Positions 1 through 10,559 are shown, counted from the stretch's first letter. The stretch is 41,451 nucleotides of DNA from Echinostoma caproni (GCA_900618425.1 UZAN01040528.1:23892-65342); one strand, 5' to 3'. Numbers and translations are program-made. The notes: generated by a model from the letters alone, not told the origin.

Positions 1-64
1 CACGTGAATATAATTCATCATGAAGTGAACAGCAGATAATATTTTCCGAATATAATATTTTCCA

Positions 65-735
65 AACCCCTTACGTTATCTTTTGCAGAGAACGAAGCAC
101 ATCTGTTCAGAAGATACTTTAAAGGACAAACTTGAACTACTTTTGATCTGACTCACCACCTGCGGCGTGACTAAACTTTGTGCGTCTAGGCTAGATTATG
201 GGTCGCGGCTAAGGTATTTCGGGTTTTGGCATTCTGAAAATGGCTATCATGAAAAGTTTTTCGACCGTAACGGCAAGGAACAGAATAAGCCAACAAAAAT
301 ACCATGAGCGAAGAAGGAAGTTTTTTTAAATAACACTTCCATTCAAAGAAGACATTGTCCCTAACAGGATCAGGAGAGTTTTATCCAATGCAGTGGAATC
401 CAATTGTAATGCCGCTCAGTTAAGAAGTATGTTCGCTCCGTCACCAAACATGTGATGCCACAACAGAGATAAGCTACTGATGTTGATTTCATCTATGATG
501 GTCTATCGATTCAAGTGTTCTTGTAAGGCGACTTATGTAGGTCAAACGACAGGGCAGTTATCTCAGCATATCAAAGAACACACTCCACACTGGATCACAC
601 CTGATGAGTGTGGAGCTGTGTCAAGTGTAATCTTTGCTCATTTAGTAGAGACACCTTAATAAGTTGATCACTTTGTACAGTTTGTCACAGATTATTTAAA
701 GTGTGATGATAGCCCATCGTTACGTTTCGTGACGC
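65..735 (+). mobile_element. Penelope-like element remnant, C-terminal region with GIY-YIG endonuclease
   Basis: Conceptual translation with frameshifts gives the end of a PLE polyprotein. An ICSEDTLKDKLELL segment lies near 92-135. About 80 bases of unrelated sequence follow, then ENGYHEKFFDR near 235-275, an LPFK...NAAQLRS block near 335-425, and a GIY-YIG core reading VYRFKCSCKATYVG at about 500-542, followed by QLSQHIKEHTPHW. The CxC pair and the YVG of the PLE endonuclease are present, but the usual GRTTR reads GQTTG. Similarity fades after about 700. Stops and frame changes rule out function. PLE endonucleases nick target DNA for reverse transcription. The RT domain is absent here and may lie to the left of the window or be lost. 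Family assignment rests on recognised PLE motifs, not on a search. Confidence 0.8.
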
Positions 736-1237
736 GCTTCGTTCAGTATTCGTTCGAACGCTCCCTTTTCCGTATTCGCGTAACCGGGATCCGGTATGGA
801 CAGCGCTCACGATCGTCGAGCATGATCAGTTAGATGAGCTTGGTTTGGTAAAACAACATACTGCAAAACGGACATATAACATGCACGGAGGAGTTAACTG
901 ATGCCACTATAACGACAGGGAAGCCAAACGTTCGCAGTGGTACCAACTGCAAACATCAGGATCTTAGTCTGTCGAATGAATTAACAGAAGAAACGAACTT
1001 TTCTGACGAGTTTGAAAACCTTTGTACAATCCTCTCCGAAAATTTGAAGCGAATGTGTTTCGTTATGTCATTGCTGATTCTGATAAAACCGAACGGGCAA
1101 AGAGGGTATATGCGTTTAGTATTCGTTGATGTCCGCCTCTAATCGGCCTGTTTGAACACTATTAGAACCTATATTAAATTTGATTGGCCATTTTTATAAT
1201 TCATCGTCACCCACCAATTTCAATGCATCCAGTCAAA

Positions 1238-1735
1238 TAAACAGTTCAGTTCAGTTGTTACAACCATTAACCATGCACTTTCGTGCGCCGGTTTTGGTTG
1301 CTGTCTTTTGGTTGCCCATTTGGATAAAACAGCGAAATGAAGAGTGGAATGTCGAAGCAAATTCAAGCTGAAGATGGGGAATTCAAATAGAGTGGTGTTA
1401 GGAAAATAACGAGTGGATGCACGAGCGCCACTGTTTGCGATACCCAGCCATATCACTCAGTGTAACAAACCATCGGTGGCCATCATCCCGAAGTCCCCAG
1501 TCAGGGAGGTTAACGGGGCCTATGTGACCTAGTCTCCTGGTTAAGGTTTTCATACCCTCATTCCAGGTCTGAGCTTGACCGCCCTTCGTTTTTTTCCAAT
1601 CGCTACCAGCCTTGGCAAACATCGTTCGCCGTGGCAACCTACCTGGGGACATGCGTAGCACATGTCCCAACTAGCGTAATCTATGGAGGTCGATAACTTG
1701 CTCAAATATACAGTAGGCAATCTCTATGATTAAGG
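1238..1735 (-). mobile_element. LINE 3' end (C-terminal coding tail plus 3' UTR), copy 1
   Basis: On the minus strand a 90-codon open stretch (1670 to 1398) reads LGHVLRM, then DWKKTKGGQ and WRSCIHSL. This is the conserved tail that follows the reverse transcriptase in flatworm RTE/SR2-like LINEs. Just upstream, in another frame, EQVIDLHRLR is visible, so there is a frame break near 1665. The segment from about 1400 down to 1238 is its 3' UTR. It matches the segment at 18783-18965 closely, including a shared stretch around ATGCACTTTCGTGCGCC. No RT core is present, so this is a 5'-truncated insertion, typical of target-primed reverse transcription. Confidence 0.8.
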
Positions 1736-2750
1736 TTCTATTTAAATGCAGTTCATCGGTCTACCAGACCTCAGAAGGAGCACGTGTTACCACCATCCCA
1801 ACCATATCACATTGAAGTAAACCAGAATGACCGGATTGGCATCATTTCAGAGATAGCCTTCAATGGCATTGAATCAGTTGTGGAACCAACTACATCGAAG
1901 TGTAACAGATTACGAGCTGCTTAATACAATCTACCACCCATCATTAAATCAAACGTTCCATACACACTTGGTTACGGTCTCCTAATAAATCATGCTATGT
2001 TAGAATTTCAATCTGAATTTTGGCCCAGGTACTTGTGAGTAGCGGAGTGGGATAAATTGTTGTGAGTCAAAATATTTCCATATTCCCACCGGGTAAATAA
2101 AAAGAACAAAAAAGGTGGAGCAACCTAATTTCCGATTAAATTCAGTTTACATGAAAAAGGACCGTCACTTAGACTGCATGCACACAAATAATTCAGCAAA
2201 CCGGAGCGACGGACGTGCGAGTTAAGCTATCTGGATGGGTCACGTGAATTTGCGCACAGTCGGTTTCATTTGCATACTATCGATATTTCGGGCCAAAATA
2301 ACACCAGGGCTAGTTGACTGCATTTCTTTCATGACGCTCAACTTACGCAAATCGAATTCACAGGCTGATGAGAAATAAGAATTGATGAGTCAGGTTAGAT
2401 CATTACCCATTTTGATCTCACATGTACAAAACACCAAGTCCATTCACTGGATACGGGACACTTTATTTTCATCACCGAATTCATTTTACTGATTATGAAA
2501 CCTTATTCCGAGTATACTGTACTCGGATTCCGGAATTCGACTGTAATTGCTGAGGGGTTGCTAGGTAGTAACAGCCTAGGTAAGTGTGCTTGCCACATTC
2601 ACATTTATTTCTTGTTTTTATTCATTTAATTTTTGAATGGACTCATTCTTTCGAAACATCAAGATTGTCTGGTGTCTCTGAAAAAGCGAATGGGCTAATC
2701 CAAGCTTGATTCTCTAAAACTGATTGAGCCATTCGCACAAGGTGATAACC
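1736..2750. other. Intergenic stretch, nothing recognised
   Basis: Roughly 1 kb of AT-rich sequence between the LINE tail and the first SINE. I find no frame longer than background, no splice-bounded exon and no retroelement motif in it. Confidence 0.5.
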
Positions 2751-2753
2751 GTC

Positions 2754-2900
2754 GACCGTGTAGCTCAATGGTAAGGGTTTGAAGTCTCGACCCGACTGAT
2801 CGCGGTTCGAGTCCTGTCAGGGAAACAAAATGTACGCACTGCGGATGAGTCCCAAACAGGACGAAACAGCTGTCCATTGCTCTTTGTTGATCATCACAAA
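2754..2900 (+). mobile_element. tRNA-headed SINE carrying a hammerhead ribozyme, copy 1
   Basis: The head carries pol III promoter boxes: an A box TAGCTCAATGG at 2761-2771 and a perfect B box GGTTCGAGTCC at 2804-2814, 43 bases apart as in tRNA genes. The T-stem and acceptor stem do not pair, so this is not a working tRNA. The body immediately downstream is a hammerhead ribozyme (2836-2880). This layout, pol III head plus hammerhead body, matches what is known of the Schistosoma Sm-alpha SINE-like family. The exact 3' end is uncertain. Confidence 0.75.
2836..2880 (+). ncRNA. Hammerhead ribozyme, type I with minimal stem III (core mutated)
   Basis: Stem I is GCACTG (2836-2841) facing CATTGC (2875-2880). 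The core reads CGGATGA at 2842-2848 where the consensus is CTGATGA, so the invariant U4 is G. Stem II is GTCC/GGAC (2849-2852 and 2859-2862) around a CAAACA loop. GAAA follows at 2863-2866. Stem III is only three pairs around a GC loop in ACAGCTGT, and the cleavage triplet GTC is at 2872-2874. The fold is otherwise complete. The U4 change should abolish or strongly reduce cleavage. Confidence 0.75.
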
Positions 2901-3069
2901 CATTTCCATCGCATTCTAATAACTGGTTAGGTAAATGGGATCTAATCTCAACTTTTTGGTTTTTACGCTTAAAGCATAGTTCCATTTACATAAGTATGAG
3001 TAATGATCATTTTAGTGTGACATGTTGCCTGTGCANCCTGTGCAGCTGAAAATATCCCTGACTGGAAGT

Positions 3070-3275
3070 CTTTAAAACAGATACAAATTCCATAGAAGGA
3101 ATTCGTCGTGTATGGAGTAAATGAAGCATAAATTGCGAAGATAGGAAGCACTGGATAGCTATTTCCACCTGATTGGGTTTCATCAGCATTGCGAATCCAT
3201 TGACACAACTGTATATCGAACTCGGGACCTCACAGGCAGAACGCAAGCATACTACCCACTTGACCACCGGGCATC
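3070..3275 (-). mobile_element. tRNA-headed hammerhead SINE, copy 2, with 3' tail
   Basis: On the minus strand the A box TGGTCAAGTGG lies at 3266-3256 and a B-box-like GAGTTCGATA at 3223-3214, then the hammerhead at 3192-3148. A tail of about 70 bases follows. The tail recurs in opposite orientation at 3399-3470, with shared GCTTCATTT and ACGAATTC stretches, so it belongs to the element. One undetermined base (3036) lies just beyond the tail. The element sits about 170 bases from copy 1 and points toward it. Confidence 0.72.
3148..3192 (-). ncRNA. Hammerhead ribozyme with intact core
   Basis: Read on the minus strand: stem I GCAATG (3192-3187) against CAGTGC (3153-3148), five of six pairs. 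The core CTGATGA (3186-3180) is intact. Stem II is ACC/GGT around a CAATCA loop, and GAAA sits at 3165-3162. The cleavage triplet is ATC, acceptable for the NUH rule, just before CAGTGC. Stem III is very short, with ATAGCTAT replacing the ACAGCTGT of the sister copies but still self-complementary, so pairing is conserved by compensatory change. All catalytic-core residues appear present, which makes this the copy most likely to cleave. Confidence 0.75.
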
Positions 3276-3398
3276 CGATCGGACCGTTCTTTATTTTCTG
3301 TTCATACGATATGGCACAATACGTCTTTGCGAGTTTGCTGCGGCATCGAGNCTCGGAATTATGACTCGGTTGGCAGCTTTCGCAACCTTACTACTGTA

Positions 3399-3470
3399 CA
3401 GTGCTTTCTATTTTTTCAGTTCACGCTTCATTTGCTCTATACACAACGAATTCATTTCATGAAATTGAAG
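3399..3470 (+). repeat. SINE 3' tail fragment beginning at the hammerhead cleavage position
   Basis: This segment matches, in inverted orientation, the sequence downstream of the hammerhead in the SINE at 3070-3275. The similarity starts with CAGTGC at 3399, the first bases after the cleavage site in the sister copies. No CTGATGA/GAAA core precedes it. It forms the right arm of an imperfect inverted repeat with 3083-3153. Confidence 0.6.
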
Positions 3471-3479
3471 TAAATCCTC

Positions 3480-6180
3480 CATTGCTCACACAGATACGTA
3501 TTCCCCAGTGCCCATCGTGCGACAATGCTCTGATGGTACGAGAACGTTATGAGGAAAACTTGCAACCAATCGCAAAACATCTCCGACTCTTCCACCGTTC
3601 ATTGTACCATCTATTCATGTTTTTCTGGTAAAAAATGTGTACCACGGTGTCTGTGCGCATCCATTCATTCGTTCGTTTTTTGCTATTGTTTTTGCATACT
3701 GGAACCGATCGACACATACGTTATGGCACCATTGATCGACACTCAGTGCCATCGTTCTTAGTCTTAACTTTAGTGACCGCTTAAACTCAGCACTTGGCTC
3801 ACGAAGTAGAAGCGCATCGCTGAAAGATCAGGTCGTAATTGTTACAATGACCTTTGGCAAGTGACCTGTCCCACTTTGTTAGCGCTCTAGAAATTATTAC
3901 TGTTCGCCTGTTCACACAAACGTGTCAGTGCGATGGCATTTATTGATCGCACCTTCGTTTAATAGCTAGGTCATTCGCGATTATCGTTCACCCGTTGGCA
4001 CGGCTATGATAAAGAGACCGATTTGTAATGATTGTGGTAGTAGTAGTAGTACGCAGGAAATTCGGAACACTAACCACGTAATATGAATCACAAGATTCGA
4101 ATCAATAATCAGCTATCACGGACTGGATCTCAGAAGCACTGGACCACAATGGCACGGATTCGCAATGTCCCACGAGAACGAGATGCGAGGAAAAGGCCAC
4201 AGGAATGGTAGTAAGCAGTAGTTCATTTATTGAAAGAAATGAAGGTGATTAAATATGTACAATGTATGGTATGTACAAAGGGGGATTACTAGATATCTGG
4301 GCTTCCACCAATGGGATTGCAGTACTGCTTGCATAATCTTGCTTCTGTCTGCACTGTCTTGGATTGGCTGGCACCATCCACCAATGACGTGTATTCAGAA
4401 GCCATGCACGTGTCATTGACGTCAGCATTCAAACTTGATTGATCGCAAATGTCCTGAAACTGTAACGCGCCGCTCTAGGGTAGGCGCCATCGTATAAGCC
4501 TGGATCATCCACGAGCCATTTCGGCTTTTGTGTTGCTCGTCTTCTACGTAAGACTAAGTGTAATCCTGTCCCATAATGAACATTTGAAAGATGAAATATC
4601 ACTCTGGTTCATTGATTGTAACACCGAAGCGCTGTTTGTAGGTATACATGCTAATTTTACATTCGAGACTGCTGCGGCTTTGTTATGACAATTAGCTTTA
4701 TCTATAAACAGTGAAATAGAGTGTACTTGAGAAATCAACTCGCGACTGACATCGGACAGCCAATTTTAGAATAAAGCAGAAGTAATCCATACGATTATAA
4801 CTTCAGGGCAGGCTTTGCCATCTTTACCACGAAAAAAACCCTGGAGTTTGAAATTTCGCAAGAACCAACGGTTATACCTTTTCAACAGTCAGTAAATTAT
4901 ACCAAGTTTGTCTCATTAAATGCCTTCATTTTTTCCTTGGTTTTTAGGAAACATATCTCCTGAAATACACCAGCACAGAAAAATTATCCAAAGATCGTGT
5001 TTGGATATAACATTGTAAACAGATTTCCCTGAACTACCAAGTGGTTTTGCTACAGAGCTCTTGGTTGCACTCGGTTGATTTATTATTCCCTAAACAATCC
5101 GCTTCTCTCATATAGATAGGCGCTTGCATATTGTCACATAAAACGACACAGACATGAACAGCTGACATTCGTATAAAGTAACGTTACCTCATCACAAAAG
5201 CCGATTTGTACGCCATTTGAAAATAAAAATTACCATGTGTTTCAAATGAGAAGATTATGGAGTTTGTCGTTTGACGGACTTGTGATGGTGAAAAACTTGT
5301 CCCAGGAGGACATCAACGAGTCAGGGACAAACTGGAATAATCAAACATGCTTCCAGAGTGTTGAAGATGTGTGGTGATCTAACGTTCCGTGATATCCTCA
5401 GAAAGCGAGTTACTCGCTACAGCTTCAGACCGACCAATGATAACCCGTGTTATAGGAATCACGGGTCCAGCAGAACTGCCATTTTCAATGCTGTTTAACC
5501 GATGATATCCCTTCGTGCATGTGGTACCCAACAGAACTGGTAATATGCAATGAAAGTAACCCGTATAATTAGGCACAAACTGTGCTGTGTGTTGTAATGT
5601 TGTTTAAATTGATCGTTTTGTTTTACTGCATCAATTGCATTTTTATGATTGGTCCGTACAAGACTTTAATTTTGCGGACCTGAACAGTCTGATTGGTTCA
5701 GGTTTACATATAAACGCCAATGATTCCCTTCCCAAATGTGATTTGTGTTCAGTGGACCAGAGAAAATATATTGGGAGCATTTCCTGAAGAACTGACTTTT
5801 GACAACTAACAAAGCTTGTCATCAGCCGGTACTGACCATCTGAGTCTTCAGCAGGCAACCAATCAATGATATACAGACACGTGTTGTTGAATGATGTTAT
5901 CAATGTTCAATGAGAGGAAAGTCCGCATCATGTGAGTGTATATTTGTGTCTTTGTGGGCGCAAGCGTGTGTGTACATCGAACAACTATGTTGAGCGATCA
6001 GTGGGAGCAATACGTGCAAGAGCTATCCAGCAAATGCTTCTTGGGCCACACAATAGTACATCTTATTTGATCGCAGTGATTTCTTATATGATAATAAATG
6101 TTGTTATTTCCTTTTTGGTTTACTGAATATAGAAATGTAAATTAAACTTTCAGGAAGCAGGCCACCGTCATACAAAATGG
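3480..6180. other. Long stretch without recognised genes
   Basis: About 2.7 kb of AT-rich sequence. It contains a short GTA run (five units, 4037-4051). A 37-codon open stretch on the plus strand (near 5670-5785) and an 86-codon minus stretch (5903-5643) overlap each other; neither shows recognised motifs or splice context. I see no retroelement protein here. Confidence 0.45.
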
Positions 6181-6184
6181 GCGG

Positions 6185-6248
6185 CGGTGGTGGGGCTTGA
6201 ACTCAGGACCTACAGATGGCGACGACCTGGCCACCCGACTACCGCAAT
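6185..6248 (-). mobile_element. tRNA-derived SINE head
   Basis: On the minus strand an A box TAGTCGGGTGG (6241-6231) is followed by a B box GAGTTCAAGCCCC (6204-6192) at tRNA-like spacing. No hammerhead follows. The downstream sequence contains TGCTTCCTG, faintly like the tails of the hammerhead SINEs. It lacks a convincing cloverleaf, so I call it a SINE head or pseudo-tRNA. Confidence 0.5.
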
Positions 6249-6249
6249 A

Positions 6250-6365
6250 CCCTACCCGCTACTTCCGTGACCTTTCTACATTTCGGCGACGGGAGATTTT
6301 GGCGAACGATTCTCAGTACGATTTTGTGTTTTGCTTGCATTTACGATTGTGAATCCGAGCACTGA
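6250..6365 (+). repeat. LTR-like dispersed repeat, copy A
   Basis: The stretch starting GCTACTTCCGTGACCTTT and containing GACGGG and TACGAT blocks aligns over about 110 bases with 8944-9060, which follows the Gypsy pol remnant. If the second copy is the 3' LTR, this one would be a solo or truncated LTR of the same family. Identity is moderate, judged by eye at roughly 60-65 percent. Confidence 0.4.
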
Positions 6366-7480
6366 TTTTGGCCTATGATGACTGCTACAAACCGTTGACA
6401 CGTCCTGGAACTTCCGAGCATCAAACAACTGAATCTGCAGCCAGTCCGTTCTACCTATTCATGTGCATTGCAGTACAATCCTTCATTTATTGGGCTTATT
6501 GGGGCAAGGAACAAGTTGCGGGAAAGTTGACCTACTAAACAAAATCGGGATGGTTTGACACAGAAGTGTAAGTTCAACAGGAAAAAAATCTATAACAGTA
6601 TCCGTAAGATTAACAAGATAACAGGGACAGAGAAGATCAAAAGTAAGAGCAATCACGAAGGTTTGTCTGAAAGTAGTATAATCTCACCAAGATATGGAAC
6701 TGACTTCAGCTGACGCAACAGGTAAACAGTTCAATCTCCAGTCGAAAAACTTAATGAATAGTTTTAATGGTTTAAAGATGTTCACAACAAAATCCGACGC
6801 ACGATGACTGCAGAGCTAGTGTGTGCAGATAGTGTAAGGGCACCAGATCAGTTTTAACGTACTAAGAAAAGCCTAGTAGTTATGAAGCGAGATTACCAAG
6901 TGTAAGTCCATAATATCTACCATTAAAACAACATGAAAATTCGAAATTTAACGCTGAATCTTACCTTCTGCAATTTCACTATTTGCTCAGAACGGAGAGG
7001 CGGCGAAATTAACAAGATGTGGCTTTAATGTGAACTATTTGCTGTTGTTCACCGCCTAATCGGGTCAAGTTTAGAGACTAAAAGTGCTTTCTATTCCATG
7101 AAGGCAGGAAAATTTAACTGACTGCGACTAAAGTCATTCAAGCACATCATTATTACCGGTCGTTCCTCATCGATCGATCCAAGTTGATCTAACCAGATGG
7201 CATTAACTGTAAACTGCAATCTACTTTCACTGCAGTTATTTGTTTGCTTCAATTCATTCTGTTCAGATTGAGGAAAAACCCAAGATTATCGGTGCTTACT
7301 TTAGATATTAAAAACATTTTAAAGTTATTTATTTATTTTATTTTCTCTTCCACTATTTCTGTAATCCAAGATGTAATGCGTTGCACTACTCATCAGCCTA
7401 TCTTTTTTCTCTTTATACTCAAAACTTTCCGTTTAAGCCATTGATAGATTTACAGATGACCTTTTTAACTGTGCTGAATC
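6366..7480. other. Stretch without recognised genes
   Basis: About 1.1 kb between the LTR-like repeat and the Gypsy pol remnant. No splice-bounded exon, long frame or transposon motif is evident. A 66-codon plus-strand frame at 7244-7444 is T-rich and looks like chance. Confidence 0.45.
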
Positions 7481-7484
7481 GCAC

Positions 7485-8813
7485 GACACAGATTATGAAA
7501 TCTATCATTGAATGGTATGACGATTTGACGTGGAAGGAAGTGTTGGTCGTGTATTGAGCTGTTCGGCGTCTGCATAAATGCCCGTTTGTAATGCATTTCA
7601 CCATTGTGGCTGATCACAAAGCAATGCAATACCTATTTAGTCCAAACAAGTCGATTTCCAGACCGACAGCGGCGATGATTCAGAGATGGAACACTGCACT
7701 GGTTGCCTACGATCGTCCAGGTAAAACGATTTCTTAAGCCGATTTTCTCTGCAGATAGTTCATTCATGTTCTCGACTGCTAAGAGGTGTCATTTCACTGT
7801 ACTTGCAGCTCCAGTATCGTGGAAGGTTTTGTGCACGCTCGCCAAACGGTACTACGCCTACTTCATTACAGCCTTATCCAAAGTTTGGCACCTGGACCTG
7901 GGAAACAGGCTGTTACCATTCTACGTCCACCGGAGGAAATTGGTGTGCAACCCGACGGAGTATTATGCCGCTATGACCGACTAGTTATTCCGTCTCCATT
8001 GCACACGGTATTGCTAAAAGATCTGCATAAGAGTCGCTTTGGGGTGAAGAAGATGAAGTCTTTGGTGCAACAAATGTGTTGGTGAGCCGGCCTAGAAGAA
8101 GACATCGTTCGAACGGCCAGGAACTACGAAGGGGACCTACACAAGCAAAATTCAGGAGTGAAGTATTAGGTACTATGGTCAGAAAGCTGCAGTCCTGTGC
8201 AATCAGTGCACACCGAATTCTGTGGACCGTTCCTCGGCCATTATAATGCACTGCTTCTCATCGGTTCATACTCAAAGTTGCCGAAGGCACTTCTAACCAG
8301 TAATCCGACTACATTCTTTGTAGTACGGCCTCTAAGAAAGCATTTCAGTCGAAGGGATTCCACAGGTTTTGGTGACCGATAACGGATCGCAATTCTGCGC
8401 TGCAGAGATGAAAACATGTCTGGATAGTATTTAATATCGGGATCTGTGTACCTCGCCACGTCATCCCTGTTCAAATGACGGTTCATCTACGCCACATTGA
8501 CCGAATCTATTTCAAGGAGCCTTTTGAGCCAATCAAGGATTCCACAGAAGAGGCCCCAGAAATCCCATTCAGTGATGCGTCCCTGCCAGATACGGAAAAC
8601 CCAAACCAACCGTTCAATACTCCTGAAACTTCTACCGATGAGAATGCCCGCTGTCGTTGCAAAGACCAAGCAGAGAGGGAAAGTCAAATTGGTGAGGCTC
8701 TTTTGAGAGAGGAGAGTTGTGGTGATCCTAGAATCCAAAATAACTCCATCCCCCGTGCGACACGTTACAGCTTCTGGGAAAACGAACCACAGACCAATAG
8801 TGACAACCAATAA
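7485..8813 (+). pseudogene. Ty3/Gypsy pol remnant: RNase H, integrase zinc finger, integrase core, C-terminal tail
   Basis: The order is that of a Gypsy pol, here broken by frameshifts and stops. RNase H reads AVRRLHK then FTIVADHKAMQYLF and AAMIQRWNTALVAYD (about 7560-7722). An H2C2-like finger region reads DRLVIPSPL...LHKSRFGVKKMKSL (about 7978-8085); its second His is Arg and its later Cys residues are Tyr and Asp. The integrase core reads VHTEFCGPF (8203-8229), where the first catalytic Asp is replaced by Glu. TDNGSQFCAAE and SPRHPCSN follow near 8374-8474. The third catalytic residue (Glu) is gone because sequence jumps straight into a 110-codon tail (8475-8810) beginning MTVHLRHIDRI. 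The style resembles CsRn1-type elements of trematodes, but clade placement is an inference. Gag, protease and RT are absent. Confidence 0.85.
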
Positions 8814-8934
8814 GAGGTCGTGCGCTTCAAACGGAAGCTCGATGAGGTCAACAATGCGAGCAGGCTATTGTTGGAGACTTGTTTAGCCATCGACGTTTCT
8901 TTGTCCATATTATTTAATCCCGTTGACTTTCAGC

Positions 8935-9060
8935 AATAAACTAACCGCCACTTCTGTGGCCTTTTTCCTGCATCTAGGTGACGGGCGATTCCAGCCTACG
9001 ATTGCTAGTGCAATTTCTTGGTTCATTTGCTTCTGTGCTTCGCGATCCGTGATTCTAATA
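8935..9060 (+). repeat. Probable 3' LTR fragment of the Gypsy remnant (copy B)
   Basis: Begins about 120 bases after the pol stop codon with AACCGCCACTTCTGTGGCC. It aligns with 6250-6365. Position after pol and repetition elsewhere suggest an LTR. I cannot see a matching 5' LTR or clean TG/CA ends, so boundaries are uncertain. Confidence 0.4.
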
Positions 9061-9064
9061 CTAT

Positions 9065-9828
9065 AACGACCCCATGAAAAAAGTTGCACTTGTTACGGTA
9101 ATGACACGATAAGCCGAGTACAATAATTGAAACAAGACAACTCCTCAGGATTTAAAACTTGACTCCGGTTTGGTAAGCCATTACACACAATTCTATTTAA
9201 ACAGACACTGTGCATATCGCAGGGAATAGAAAACAATTGAATGGGAGCTTGAATTGGGACTATTTACAGAACGAAATAAGTGGATCAGTCGCGACATACC
9301 CTCAGTAATTTGGTAAAATTCGGAGTTTATCAAACACAATTCAACAGACAATGTATATTTGCCCCAAAAAAGCGAGCAACAAAGAAAAGAAACTGATCAT
9401 AATGCAAAAAGAAGATAGTGAATCTGTGGCTTGAGAAAAACTGTCCACTATTACAGGACATCAATACCTATTTTCCGTGGACCGTTGAGTCCATAGAACA
9501 AACGAGAGACATATCGAAATGTTATCTGAATGACACTGTGGCATTTCAAATGGATACAGAATGCCAACAAGCAGAGTAAAAAAAACTAACTCCCGAACAA
9601 GGACTTATCAAAAGCCGATCAATAGGATCGAGGAAACGGACCAATCAAGTGCAAGTTCGGATAGTTACATACTCTTAGGATCGATGTCGGTAGCAAAAAC
9701 GAATGTAAAGGGAACGGAAAACAGGTACACGGATCATAAGTGAACAATTACCATGCCCGATTAGTGAATGGATTGACAGGAATGTTCCAGTTCCATGCGT
9801 AGAATCCAAACAACGTGGGTAACCAAAT
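9065..9828. other. Stretch without recognised genes
   Basis: AT-rich. A 60-codon plus frame at 9561-9743 (polar, Ser/Thr/Lys-rich) and the minus frame around 9896-9675 overlap. The latter may be the decayed 3' continuation of the adjacent PLE. No other structure is seen. Confidence 0.4.
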
Positions 9829-9829
9829 C

Positions 9830-10555
9830 GGGCCTTCTTTGTCGGTTTCAATTCACTGTTTACATTGTAAATAACACTGCTTTTGTCCTTCTTCATTGCT
9901 CTCCCAGTTGGTTTTAACAGGTCTTCTTACACACTTTTGAAATTTAGAATTCGATCAGTCTGCGTTCCTTTGCGGTAGACCGTTGTCTCCATTTTTTCTG
10001 ATGGCGTTCTGATGATCAAGATGTTCAGAAATGCCAGTTGCTTATCCTTTTCGATCCCCATTGCGAATTTGATGCCATTGAATGTGTTATGGATGATGTT
10101 GTGTTCTTTCTAGTTCCGACTTCTTAGTATAACCTCCTTTTCCAGCTTCTGCATTACGACTTCAGCTATGAATCTGGAAATTGGCGATCCCATTGGTGTT
10201 CCTTTTTGCTGTTCATGGATTTTAACCTCGACTTTGAATTACGTCTGAATGCACAGTTCCATGAGTTCGCAAATGGAAGCTGGCTACATTGGTTGATTTG
10301 GTGGGTGCTCAGTTATCGATTCCCGCAACGTGGCTCTTGCCAGGTTCAAGTAGATCGAGGTAAACAAAGCGGTGACGTCAAATGAGACGATTATTTCGTC
10401 TTTTTTGATGTTGAGAGTTTTGAGCTTGTCCGTGAGCTGCCTTAAGTTCGGGAGGCAATATTAGTGTCCTGCGATGTGCGTCTTCAGTTGGTTCCATAAT
10501 TCTTTTGCTAACTGGTACGTGGCTGTTTCAATTTTCTGTGCAGCCATAGATTGAT
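9830..10555 (-). pseudogene. Penelope-like element reverse transcriptase remnant lacking the YVDD box
   Basis: Minus-strand translation runs from AKELWNQLKTHIAG (about 10520) through LRQLTDKLKTLNI to the PLE motif A, FDVTALFTSI (about 10395-10365). It continues to LARATLRESITEHPPNQP, KGTPMGSPIS (motif B, near 10185), IAEVVMQKLEKE, then directly to NIIHNTFNGIKFAMG, LAFLNILIIRTP and TTVYRKGTQTD. Between the motif B helix and the NTFNGIKF block the expected RYVDD segment (about 15 residues) is missing, so the catalytic aspartate pair is lost. Several stops are present. A faint KDKSSVIYNVNS near 9890-9855 could be the start of a GIY-YIG domain after an internal deletion. This copy is of a different PLE subtype from the one at 15720-17115. 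Confidence 0.85.
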
Positions 10556-10559
10556 TCAT

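Noticed and set aside
2754..2830. Functional tRNA gene at 2754-2825
   Set aside because: A and B boxes are good but acceptor and T stems do not pair, and a hammerhead SINE body follows.
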